Assembly: GCA_963825425.1 (NCBI GenBank)
Contig: CAWGTF010000013.1
Coordinates: forward strand, 124,001-188,000
DNA: 64,000 nt
Direction of reading: 5' to 3'
Origin: PALSA-607 sp963825425
Lineage (GTDB): Bacteria > Actinomycetota > Actinomycetes > Acidothermales > Acidothermaceae
Shown here: positions 11,008 to 20,600 of the stretch, in pieces
How the letters are laid out: each line of letters begins with the position of its first letter
Position numbering within the stretch: the stretch's first letter is position 1
The notes under the pieces: generated by a model
Databases searched by the model: none
Told to the model about the DNA's origin: nothing
The model's input: only the letters and a program-made list of their open reading frames with translations
Made by a program: the position numbers and the translations under genes

Positions 11008-11166
11008 CGAACCCCTTCCGATCGTGCAACACCGCCGATCGTGCGGCGTCTACCCTACCGGTCGGGTCGAGGTCGTGCTTCACGTGACATTTGTCTGAGG
11101 CGATCAGGGCTCGAGCCCGATACGTTGGGCTGTGGTTGCTCACATAGAAGAGGGAGGCACCCAGGC

Positions 11167-12113
11167 GTGATCGAGGCGCGCGATCTCAGCAAGCGGTACG
11201 GCCACAAGCTCGCGGTCGATCATTTGTCGTTCACGGTGCAGCCAGGCACCGTTACCGGGTTCCTTGGCCCGAACGGCGCCGGCAAATCAACGACGATGCG
11301 GCTGCTTCTCGGTCTCGACCGTCCTGATACCGGGAGCGCAACCATCGACGGTCGGCACTATCGCGACCTCGCCGAACCGCTGCGGGTCGTCGGCGCGTTG
11401 CTCGAGGCTCGAGCCGTGCACAGTGGCCGTAGCGCCTACAACAACCTGCTCGTGTTGGCCCAGAGTCAAGGCTTGCCGCGCAAGCGCGTCGACGAGGTCA
11501 TCGAACTCGTCGGCCTGACGAGCGTGGCTAAGAAGCGGGTGAAGGGATTCTCCCTCGGCATGGGCCAGCGGCTCGGCATCGCCGCCGCGCTTCTCGGCAA
11601 CCCGGACGTCCTCATGCTCGACGAGCCGGTGAACGGGCTCGACCCCGAAGCAATCCTGTGGATCCGCAATCTGCTCAAGCGACTCGCGTCCGAGGGCCGA
11701 ACGGTCTTCGTCTCGAGTCACCTAATGAACGAGATGGCCGTCACGGCCGACCATCTCGATCGTGATCGGCCGCGGCAAGCTGATGGCCGACTGCACGACG
11801 GAGGAGTTCATCGAACGAAGCTCCGAGAAGTCGGTGTTGGTGAAGTCACCCGACGCGACGCGGCTCGCTGAGATCATCACCGCCGACGGCGGCGTCATCG
11901 CGAGGACGGACGGCGACGAACTGACCGTTCGCACTCTTCCTGCACCGCGGATCGGGCATCTCGCCGCAAGCGCGGGGATCGAACTTCACGAACTGTCTCC
12001 GCAAGCAGCTTCGCTTGGAGGAGGCGTTCATGGAACTGACCCGGGGAAGTGTCGAGTACGGCGGCTCAATCGACGGCGCCGCTCCCTCGTTTGCCGAAGG
12101 CGGTGCGGCATGA
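11167..12113 (+). CDS. ABC-2 type exporter, ATP-binding subunit (frameshifted)
   Basis: Cytoplasmic ATPase of a drug or lipid type exporter, about 315 aa. Walker A GPNGAGKSTT, the signature region SLGMGQRLGIAAALL (an LGMGQ form of the LSGGQ motif), Walker B VLMLDEPVNGLDP and the switch His in VSSHLMNEM are clear. The C-terminal extension (LEEAFMELTRGSVEYGG) is of the usual CcmA/DrrA type. Start is GTG 11167 (VIEARDLSKRYG) behind GAGGGAGG. Frame breaks lie near 11755 and 12000. Its TGA overlaps the ATG of the permease gene (ATGA), so the two are translationally coupled. No substrate can be inferred. Confidence 0.88.
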
Positions 12114-12945
12114 CTACGGCAACCGCGATCCCGCCGGCCAGCCACCGCGGCGTCCGGCGGCGTCCGTACTGCACGCCTGCTTCGCTCGGAGTGGACCAAG
12201 CTCGTCACGGTGCGTTCGACGTTGTGGTCGTTGCTCCTACTCGTCATCCTCACGCCAGGGCTCACAGCACTGTTCACCTGGCTCAATGCGCACAGCTGGG
12301 CCAAGGCAGACCCTTCGCAGCGCGCCAGCATCCTCGAGGATCCGACCAGCTTCATTCTCGGTAGCGGGTTGGCGTTCGGCCAACTGACCATCTGCGTGCT
12401 CGGCGTGCTGGTGATGGCCGGTGAGTACTCGACCGGATCGATCCGATCCAGCCTGCTCGCCGTGCCGAAGCGAACGCCGATGCTCGCCGCGAAGTGTGCC
12501 GTCTTTGCGTTCCTCATCTTTGTCTTTGGCGAACTCGTCGTGTTCCCGTCGTTTCTTCTCGGCGCCAAGATCCTGCACAACCACGCGCCCGTCTCCCTCA
12601 GCGATCCGGGAGTTCTGCGAGCGGTGATCGGCGGCGGCCTTTACCTCGCGGTGCTCGGGCTGTTCGCGCTGGCGATCGGTGCGCTGGTGCGGCACACTGC
12701 GGGCGCCATCACAGGTGTCATCGCATTCGTGCTCGTTCTCGCACCGCTCGCCCAGCTGCTACCAGGCAGTCTCGGCAAGCACGTGCACGCCTACCTCCCG
12801 TCGGAGGCGGGGCACTTGATCGGGCAAGCCCATGAAAGCAAGACCGACCTGCTGTCCCCGTGGCAGGGGTTCGGGGTGTTCTGCTTGTGGACCGCAGTCC
12901 TGCTGCGTGCTCGCGGGCTGGCTGTTAAACCGTCGTGACGCCTAG
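12110..12945 (+). CDS. ABC-2 type exporter, membrane subunit (frameshifted)
   Basis: Permease partner of the preceding ATPase, about 278 aa with six predicted transmembrane segments (TLWSLLLLVILTPGLTALF, LAFGQLTICVLGVLVMAG, VFAFLIFVFGELVVFPSFLL, GGGLYLAVLGLFALAIGAL, ITGVIAFVLVLAPLAQLL and a last one ending AGWLLNRRDA). The segment GEYSTGSIRSSLLAVPKR after helix 2 is the conserved EYSxGTIRxxL element of this family. It begins ATGACTACGGCA, overlapping the ATPase stop. Indels near 12150-12195 and 12905 split the N- and C-termini into other frames. Confidence 0.86.
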
Positions 12946-12953
12946 GGGAGCAC

Positions 12954-13512
12954 ATGTCCGAACACTGAGCCCGCGTACCAGCCACGCCTGCTGCCAGCAG
13001 CTCCCGGTACGCCCGGTACGGGCGATGCCGCCAGCTGAGTACGGCCAGCCCGTTCAGGTCGGCCGGCACCGACGTCGGTGGTCACGCCGTGCGACTGATG
13101 TTCGTCGGTGCTGCGCTCGGCGTTGCGTATTTGATCGTTGCGTCTCAACCAAGAGCACGTTGCGCGCCGACGATTGCAAAGAAGAACCCCGACTTCGACG
13201 CGCACAAACTCGACACTGCGGTGAACGTGACGATCGCTCAGCCCTGGTGTTCGGCATCATCTATCGTCGTGCTGTTCGTCTTGCTCGCGCTACAGGTCCG
13301 CAAGGGCAAGAACTGGGCGCGCAGTCGTCACCTGGGTCATCAACGGGCTCGGCATCATCAGCGCGACTCGCGTCGCTCGGGCAGACCGTCGCGGCCGCCA
13401 GCCGGGTGGTCAGCCTGATCGCGGTCCGTGATCGACTTAGCCATCGTGGTGCTGCTACTGCAGCAGGTCGAGCAACGAGTTCTTCAAGCCACCGGCGCAG
13501 GCACGCATGTAG
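12954..13512 (+). CDS. Small membrane protein with Pro-rich N-terminus (badly frameshifted)
   Basis: Starts with ATG 12954 right behind GGGGAG. The path reads a Pro/Ala-rich cytoplasmic stretch (AYQPRLLPAAPGTPGTG), a helix (LMFVGAALGVAYLIV), a KKNP-containing extracellular loop (IAKKNPDFDAHKLDTAVNVTIA), two or three more helices with the RKGKNWAR element between them, then VIDLAIVVLLLQ, and ends SSNEFFKPPAQARM at 13512. This layout (four helices, KKNP loop, KPPAQ tail) is common in unnamed actinobacterial proteins. The frame must change about five times (near 12966, 13045, 13150, 13240 and 13420), so the exact sequence is unsure. It directly follows the ABC exporter genes. Confidence 0.55.
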
Positions 13513-13534
13513 CCATGGCTCAAACGCTGTCGAT

Positions 13535-13747
13535 CTACGCGCGGGCGAGCCGTTCTACCAACGATCGGCGCCGTGCCTCGAGGTTCGCGATCAGCGCTTG
13601 TTCCTCTTCGTAGTTGGTCAGATCGGCGGCGCTGTCGGACCGGTCGCCCTCATCGTCGACCTGGGCGCCGCGCTCACCACGAAGGCTGCGCAGGGTCTGA
13701 TCGATCTCGTCGATCTCGACCTGCAGCTGCTGCTTGGCGTCGGTCAC
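13535..13747 (-). CDS. Small acidic coiled-coil protein
   Basis: A 70-residue protein with two short amphipathic helices (QLQVEIDEIDQTLRSLR and LIANLEARRRSLVERLARA) joined by an acidic loop ending DSAADLTNYEEEQAL. This helix-acidic loop-helix layout recalls the N-terminal hairpin of TraR/DksA-like proteins, but no zinc-finger Cys residues are present. The function is unknown. A GGAGG-type site (AGGAGGTACCGG) precedes the ATG at 13747. It ends just after the convergent small membrane gene and lies 33 bases downstream of the M50 protease gene, with which it may be cotranscribed. Confidence 0.7.
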   Translation of the reverse strand: MTDAKQQLQVEIDEIDQTLRSLRGERGAQVDDEGDRSDSAADLTNYEEEQALIANLEARRRSLVERLARA

Positions 13748-13780
13748 CGGTACCTCCTAGCGAGTTAGCGCTGTTGGTGG

Positions 13781-14668
13781 TTAGCGTGGGACGTAGGCGA
13801 GGCTCATGCCCCACAGGCAGATCACGGCGACCGTAGCGTACGCGGTCCCGATGGCGAGCCGAGTGGACGGCGCAATCGCGTAGTACGACGCGTCGATCCA
13901 CTTGTGCGTTCTCCAACGCCGGACCAGCTCGACAGTTCCGAGCACCAGGATGAAGATGAGTACCGGGCTCGGGTGCAGAATCGCAAAGGCGCCCGCTGCG
14001 ACCAGCCCGACTATCCAAAGCGCGGGATGCAGCGCACCGGCCACCCGGCCACCGTCGAGCGGCAACGCCGGCACCAGATTGAAGAGGTTCAGGAAGAAGC
14101 CCGTGTACGCCAGCGCGCGCAACAGCGGCGAGCTGAACACGTGCGAGAGCTCGAACGCGGCCAGCGCACCGAGAGCGCCAACAGCGGGACCGGCAAGCGC
14201 GCTGACCGCCTCGTGCCCGACGGACTTCGGCTTCGACTTCATCGTGACAAAGGCGCCCATGAACGGGATGAAGGTCGGCAGCGTCGCCCGGATACCCATG
14301 AAGCGCAGCGCAACGACGTGCCCGAGTTCGTGCACCGCGATCAGCGCGACGAACCCGACGGCGTACCACCAGCCGAAGATGAACGCGTACGCGATGACCG
14401 ACACGGCCATGCTGAGCGCGAACTTGAACTTGACCAGCACCACGCTGGCCTTGAGCAGCACGAACAGCTTGGTCAGCAGGCCGGCCTTTGCGGCAATCCC
14501 GCCGCCGGCGGCCGCGGTGCCGCCAGCGCCTTCCCAGCGGCGCCGCTTCGTGCGCGTTGGCGCCGGCGGCTGGCCGCCGGGCAACTCGCCCGGTGCGTAG
14601 AGATAGGGACGCCGAGCGTCCGGCCCGAACCCAGGTTCAATGCCCGGTTGGCCATGCTGGTCAGCCAC
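13781..14668 (-). CDS. Site-2 protease family (M50B) membrane metalloprotease
   Basis: Intact 295-aa protein. After a 60-residue Pro-rich cytoplasmic N-terminus come about six membrane helices. The zinc site HELGH is at residues 113-117 inside the helix AVGFVALIAV-HELGH-VVALRFMG, and the second motif NLVPALPLDGG supplies the conserved Asp ligand. No PDZ domain is present, so it is the compact class rather than the RseP/Rip1 class. Members cut membrane-embedded proteins, but no substrate (anti-sigma factor or similar) is encoded nearby. The ATG at 14668 (MADQHGQPG) fits. Intact reading over 0.9 kb contrasts with the broken genes on both sides. Confidence 0.88.
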   Translation of the reverse strand: MADQHGQPGIEPGFGPDARRPYLYAPGELPGGQPPAPTRTKRRRWEGAGGTAAAGGGIAAKAGLLTKLFVLLKASVVLVKFKFALSMAVSVIAYAFIFGWWYAVGFVALIAVHELGHVVALRFMGIRATLPTFIPFMGAFVTMKSKPKSVGHEAVSALAGPAVGALGALAAFELSHVFSSPLLRALAYTGFFLNLFNLVPALPLDGGRVAGALHPALWIVGLVAAGAFAILHPSPVLIFILVLGTVELVRRWRTHKWIDASYYAIAPSTRLAIGTAYATVAVICLWGMSLAYVPR

Positions 14669-14852
14669 GGTGCTCGCAACCCCACTAGTCGACGACCTTC
14701 AGTGTAAGTGCGCGCGGCTCCGCACGCCGTCCGTTCGTTTCGGCGCGGGCGAAGCGGCACAGACTGCCAGGAAGTTCTCAGGGACATCGCAGGCCGCCTT
14801 CAGTCTCCGGGACCAAAGTGAGCCCACGACCTACTCAGCGACTGGAGCTCCG

Positions 14853-15323
14853 ATGACCACACAGACGCATGACACTCCGGTAGTGATGGCGGACGCCGTG
14901 ATCGCTCAGGTGATCCAGTTGAAGGACCCTGACGAGGCCATCTCGAGTGCAATCTGGTGGCGGGTAGCTGAGTTGCTGCGCGCGTGCACGACCGCTACGG
15001 CGAGCGGGCCGCACCTGACGACCACCCTGCTCGAGCATGCGTTCACAGCGACCGACGACGTGCTGTCGTCGCTGAGCGCCGACAGTGATCCGAGCACCGC
15101 GGATCCGAACGCCGCCTACCCGAGCAGCGCGCCGTCCGGCGTCGACGCTCTCGCAGCGACTCGGCGCAGCTGCCTGCTGCTGGCTCGGCTGTTGTTCTCA
15201 CTCGATCGCACGACTCCGGCGATGCTCGCGACTCGGGTCAACCAGTTACGCCGCGCGCTGACCGCGTGGCGCTTCGAGACACTCGACGCGACCGTCGGTC
15301 GCCGCGTCAGTCCAGCGCACTAG
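14853..15323 (+). CDS. Hypothetical protein, 156 aa
   Basis: A soluble, Ala/Thr/Leu-rich and probably helical protein starting MTTQTHDTPVVMADAV. It has no signal peptide or membrane segment and no motif I recognise. Helical stretches (AIWWRVAELLRACTTA, ATRRSCLLLARLLFSLDR) flank a Ser/Pro/Asp-rich linker. GGAG lies a few bases before the ATG at 14853. Codon use is normal for the window and the frame is intact, which supports a real gene. The frame stays open upstream of the ATG, but without a ribosome binding site. Confidence 0.6.
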   Translation: MTTQTHDTPVVMADAVIAQVIQLKDPDEAISSAIWWRVAELLRACTTATASGPHLTTTLLEHAFTATDDVLSSLSADSDPSTADPNAAYPSSAPSGVDALAATRRSCLLLARLLFSLDRTTPAMLATRVNQLRRALTAWRFETLDATVGRRVSPAH

Positions 15324-15425
15324 ACGTCAGCAGCTACCGGCACCGCCCGTGCGGCGCGACAGCCGCGTCTAGCGACAATTCGGGCCGCGAGTAGCTGTTC
15401 GTCTCGAAGCGAGGGACCAATGTCA

Positions 15426-15478
15426 CAGCCTGGCAGGGACATCGGCCTGGATTCTCGAGCCAGGCGCGTAGCAGGCTG
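15426..15478 (+). promoter_or_regulatory. Candidate structured 5' leader of the secreted repeat protein
   Basis: An outer 7-bp stem (15426-15432 with 15472-15478) encloses a second stem (15445-15450 with 15460-15465). It lies about 200 bases before the start codon of the secreted protein at 15679. I could not match it to a riboswitch class. It may be a leader RNA structure or chance pairing in GC-rich DNA. Confidence 0.3.
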
Positions 15479-15515
15479 AAGGCGTCGCCCACGGGCGAGA
15501 AACCGGCGAAACACT

Positions 15516-15600
15516 ATGCCTGCGCGAAACATCATGCCTGCGCGAAACATCCTGTCTGCGCAAAACATCCTGTCTGCGCAAAACATCCTGCCTGCGCGAG
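15516..15600. repeat. 18-bp tandem repeat, about 4.7 units
   Basis: Units at 15516, 15534, 15552, 15570 and 15588 follow the pattern (A/C)TG(C/T)CTGCGC(G/A)AAACATC. Units 1 and 2 are identical, units 3 and 4 are identical, and the fifth is partial. The array lies in the 5' leader of the secreted protein gene starting at 15679. The spacing is head to tail without spacers, so it is a minisatellite and not a CRISPR array. Confidence 0.92.
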
Positions 15601-15678
15601 GACCCATGCCAGCAGCCATGGGATGGCTGATGCGTGCTCACCAACGAGACCGCGGGCCTACTCAAGGAGGAACTCGTC

Positions 15679-17594
15679 ATGATTACGGCAAGACCCCGGA
15701 GCTCTGGTAAGAGGAATCGGCTATCGATCCTCGCCGTGTGCGTCGCGGTGGGTGCCACAAGCATTGCCCTGCTCGGCGCTTCTGCAGCATCCGCCGCCGC
15801 GGCCCCGGCCACCGCAACTGTCACTGGCGTCGTGAGTGCAGGTGGGCACGCCGTTTCGTCGGCAGCCGTAAGTGTGTACAACGCCGACACGAACGCGAAG
15901 CTTGGCACGACGACCACCGGCGCCAACGGCACGTTCACTGAGACCGGAATTGCTGTCCCGCGAGTGAAGGTGGAGGTCGTCAAGGCAGGGTGGGCAACTA
16001 CGTACGCGTTCGACAAGTACACGCTCGCGAGCGCGAACATCTTCTGGCTCACAACGGGCCACACGCTGACGCTGCCCAAGGCGATCACGCTGTACCCGGA
16101 GGCAGTAATCGAAGGTCAAGTGCTCGGTTGGATGGACCCGGTGAGCGATGCCACGGTCACCGTATACAACGCGGACACGGGCGCGGTGGTCGCGTCCACC
16201 TCCAACACCTTCGGCGACGCCGAATACCGCATTGGCGGATTGCCTGCGGGCCACTACAAGGTCGGCGCGACGGCGCCCGGGTGGCTACCCGGTTTCGCCA
16301 ACTATCAGTCGACTCTGGCAAGTGCAACCGTCTATTGGGTTGGCTTCGGTCAAACGCTACGTCAGCTTTGGGACCCGAACGTTCTCCTCATTGACCTCAA
16401 TCCGGCGGGCTTTGTCGACGGCTCGGTGATGGGCATCGACAACGATCCGGTGTGGGGCTGGGACGACCCACTTGGTGGAGTCATGGTCAGCGTGTTGAAC
16501 GCGAGCACCGGCGCGGTTCTGGGAACGGCAACGACTAACTCGCTCGGCGAATACTCGGTGGGCGGGCTAGCACCCGGCGACGTCAAGGTGCGGTTCAGCA
16601 AGGACGGCTGGTTGACCACCACCACAGGTGTCAACCACGTCGAGTCGTTCGTCGGCCTGCACCTTGGCGAGACGGTGATTTACAGCCAGCCCGCAGTCAT
16701 GGGGCAGGTCCTGGGCACCTTCGACCCGCTTGGCGGCGCGACGGTCACGGTCTATGACGCGAACACCGGCAAAGTGCTGAAGTCCGTCACGCTGGGCAAT
16801 GGCGAGTACGAATACCACATCGGCGGTTTGCCAGTTGGACAGATCAAGGTGGGCGCTACCGCACCTGGATGGTTGCCCGGCTTTGCCGACTTCGAGCCCG
16901 CGCTGGCGTCCGCTCGGGTGTTCACCCTCGAACCAGGCAACACACTCGTGCAGACCTGGAGCCCTGAGATGTCGCTGTACATCGACCTCGTCCCTGAGGC
17001 CTTTGTCAGTGGAACGCTGAACGGTGTCAACCAAGCCGCGCATTGGAACGGTCCACTCGGTGGGGTCACGGTGACGGTCTTCGACGCGGCCACCAACAAG
17101 CCTTGGCGTCAGGACAGACGGACGCCGCCGGCAAGTACCGCATCGGCGGACTGAACTACGGAGCGACGATCAAGGTTCAGGCCAGCAAGCCGGGATGGAC
17201 TACGAACTACGCCTTCGACAAGTTCAGTCTCGCGACCGCGAACACCTTCCCGATCGGCTACCAGACTGAACTGGTCATGTCCAAAGCGATTACCGTGTAC
17301 GCGGACATGACCGCCCAAGGCCAGGTCTACGGGCTGGCGAGTCCGCTCGCGGGTGCGACGGTCACCTTCTACGACGCGACCACTGGCGCGAAACTGAAGA
17401 CGGGTACCACTGACGCCACCGGCCACTTCATGGTCAGCGGACTACCGACGAAATCAGTGAAGATCGCGGCCAGCAAGACAGGTTGGGTCACTGGCTACGC
17501 ATTCGACAAGAACACGCTGGCGACCGCCAACGTTTTCACGGTGGCGTGGGGTCAGACCCTGACGCTCCCGAAGCCCATGGTGTTGCACCACTGA
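15679..17594 (+). CDS. Secreted protein made of carboxypeptidase regulatory-like (CnaB-type) repeats (one frameshift)
   Basis: About 639 aa. The start ATG 15679 (MITARPRSSGKRNR) follows a strong AAGGAGGA site. A signal peptide with basic n-region, hydrophobic core (LSILAVCVAVGATSIALLG) and ASAAAA cleavage region covers residues 1-40. The rest is about seven repeats of 80-90 residues, each with V-TVYDA-TG-, a short gap, G-Y-IGGLP-G--KV-A--PGW and a long beta-rich tail ending in G-TLTLPK-. This resembles the carboxypeptidase regulatory-like / CnaB beta-sandwich. There is no catalytic domain, LPXTG motif or transmembrane anchor. One base is lost near 17107 in a CC-TTGG context, after which repeats continue to ...LPKPMVLHH. 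A perfect hairpin terminator follows. Likely a surface or matrix structural protein, and specific binding is unknown. Confidence 0.85.
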
Positions 17595-17613
17595 CGTAAG
17601 AGCGGAACAGCAC

Positions 17614-17644
17614 AGTGGCCCCTGGCGCCAAGCCAGGGGCCACT
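17614..17644. terminator. Bidirectional intrinsic terminator hairpin
   Basis: Perfect 13-bp stem (17614-17626 with 17632-17644) and five-base loop GCCAA, located between the convergent stops at 17594 (+) and 17647 (-). There is no long T tract, as is usual in high-GC actinobacteria. Confidence 0.85.
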
Positions 17645-17646
17645 TG

Positions 17647-20600
17647 CTATTGCGCGGTTACCGAGCAATCGTCGTAGACCAGGCTGCCGGTCGCAGTGGT
17701 CTCCTTGCTCGAATAGATCTGCGGGATGATCCGCTCGCCGGCCCTTAGCGCGACACCGCTGACCTGGACAAGCGTCCAGGTGTTCAGCGGCAGGGTATTG
17801 ACCGTCACGGTCTGCAATTGCGTGTTGCTGCTGAAGTTCTGGGTGTATTCGAGCAGCCGAATCGTGGCGTTCAGACTGCCGGACGACGTGGGCTCGACGT
17901 AGCATGAGGCGGTATAGGACCGAGCGGCCACCGAGTTGCTGACGACGCTGTTTTGGGTCAGGCCCACGAGGGTGGCCGCGCTTCCGGTCGCAGCTACCCG
18001 TAGCGCGGACGCCCCACCATGAACCGGCGTGGCCACCCTGGTCAGGGTGCCGACCTTGAACGCGATCCAGCCACCGTTGCCGGACTCGAATCCGGGATCG
18101 GGCAGCAGCTGCGTGGTCACCGTGTGCACCGGCGTCACGCTGCTGCTTGGCGCCGATGCCGGCCCCGGGCCCGCGACGTTCGTGGCCGTCACGGTGAACG
18201 TGTAGGGGGTGCCGTTGGTCAGACCGGAAACAGTGATGGGGCTCGCGCTACCGGACGCGGTCGCCGGGCCCGGGCTCGCCGCCACGGTGTAGCTCGTGAT
18301 GGCCGATCCGCCATTCGACGCCGGAGCCGTGAACGCGACCGATGCGCTGGCGTCGCCGGCCGTCGCCACGACTGCGGTCGGTGCACCTGGCGCGGTCGGC
18401 GACGTCGTGCCCGACGCTGCGGTCACAGAACAGTCGTCGTAGACCAGCGACCCGTTGGTACTCGTCTCGTTCGATGAGTAGAGCTGCGGGATCATCCGCT
18501 CGCCAGAGTTGACCGCCGTGCTGGTCACGGCAACGTTGGTCCACTTGGCCAGCGGCAGCGCGTTCGTCTGATTGCTCTGCAGGTTGATCACGCTGCTGAA
18601 GTTCTGGGTGTACTCCAGCCACCGGATCGCCACGTTCAGACTGCCGCTCGTCGGTTGCACGTAGCACGATGCGGTGTAGGAACGGCCGGCCACCGAGTTG
18701 CTGATCACCGCGTTCTGCGTGAGTCCGACAAGACTGGCAGAGGTGGACGGCGAAGCGACCCGCAGTGCCTCACTACCGCCATGCACGGGTGACGTCACCC
18801 GCGACAGGGTGCCGATCTTGAACGCGACCCAGCCGCCGTTGCCGGACTCGAAACCCGGATCGGGCAGCAACTCGGTCGGCGGGGCCGTCGGAGTGGCGCT
18901 CGCGACCGCACTCGGCGGTCCTTGCCCCACACTGTTGACGCCGGTCACCGTGAAGTCGTAGCTCGTGTTGTTCGTCAGGCCGGTGATCGTCGCCGTCGTC
19001 GCGATCGAACCTTCATCAACCGACGTCCACGTACTTGTGCCTGTCAGTCGGTACTGCACGATGTAGTCGGTGACCGGTGCGCCGCTCACCGGCGGCGGCG
19101 CGACCCAACTGAGGTTCACCCGGCCATCACCTGGTGTCACGACAAGGGACGACGGCGGGCCGGGCGCGTTCGCGGCCACCGGCGTCACGGCATTGGACGC
19201 CGCGGATGCGATGCTCGTCCCCGCGCTGTTGGTGGCCGTGACTGTGAACGTGTACGCGGTGTTGTTGGTGAGTCCGGGGACCACGATAGGTGTTGCCGTA
19301 CCCGAAGCCGTGATGCCACCGGGGGTGGACGTCACCGTGTAGCCCGTGACCAGCGAACCTCCCGTCGAGAACGGCGCCGCGAACGCCACAGTGGCCGCGC
19401 CGTCGCCCGCGGTCGCGGTTACCGAAGTCGGCGGACTGGGAGCAGTCGGAGCGCTCGTGCTGTTCAGTGTCGGTGCCAGATTGAAGGGATCCGGATTCGC
19501 GACTGTCCCGTTCACGATGTCCGGGGTCGAGCTGTCCCCTGCGTGACCCAACAACGGCGGCAAGCTGAGCAGGCGCTGGGTCGCCGCAAGCAAGCCGAAC
19601 TGATTCATGTAGCCCGTGTACGTGTAGTTCGGCACGTACCGGCCGACGATCCAGGTCTTGACCTGACACGACACCGCTTGAACGCTGACATTGGGATCGG
19701 CGCAGTTCTCGCCGGTCGCGCCCTCGCCGGATACCGGGCCAGCGCCGATCCCCTCGTCGTACGTAATCAAGACGACGAGGCTGCCGTCTTGGTACTGAGG
19801 GCTTTGCTGTACGAGCGCCATGAACGCAGACAGGTACTGATCGATGTTGGCGATCTGACTGGTGCCGCCGGCGGCACTGATCGGATCGTGGCCGTTCTCG
19901 ATGCTGTTCGGCTCGACGAACGCGTAGCGCGGCATGTTCCCCGACGTCAGATCCGTGTACAGCGCACCTTGCGCACTCTGCCAGGCGCCCGAGGGCACGC
20001 TTTGCGTCGAGCACGACGGACCCGAGAAGAAGGGTGCCGGATTGTGTCGGACCAGGTATCGGTTGTACACCGTGCCATTCACGGTGGCGTACGGGTTGCC
20101 GTCACCGGCTGCGCAGTTGCTCGGCATGTCGTCGGAGTAGTTCTTCCACCCGGATACCCCGTACTGCTGCTCGATGAGCGAGTAGAGCGAAGGCGTGCTC
20201 GAGGGGAGCTGACCCCTGCCGTTCGTGCAACTGGATGTGGGCGGCGTGTTGGTGGCACTGGGTGGGCAATTCGACAGCGTGAAGTTCGCCTGAGCATCAC
20301 TTCCGGAGTTGATGCTCGGGTTCAGGCCTGATTCCAGGGCGATGTAGTTCGGTTCGGAGGGGTGGGAGGTGCTGTGCATAGCGGTCTCGCTAAACGTTCC
20401 GCATTGCGTGTCGAGAGTGCCCCTCTGGAAGGTCGCATCCGGAGAGTTGTCGACCGACCCGGATGACTCGTTTTCCAGCACGATGTCGATGACATGCGTC
20501 GGCCCTGCTTGGGGCTGGGTAGCTTGCGGGCCTTGGCAGTAGGTACCGGCTAGCAGCGGTGCCGCGGCGTCAGCTCGGGCGAGCAGTTGACTGCCTGCAC

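Noticed and set aside
15516..15600. CRISPR array
   Set aside because: Units of 18 bp are head to tail with no spacers and no cas genes nearby; it is a tandem minisatellite.
18922..20331. Long plus-strand open frame opposite the phosphoesterase gene
   Set aside because: Arg-rich antisense shadow of a well-supported coding gene, a common result of high GC third positions.
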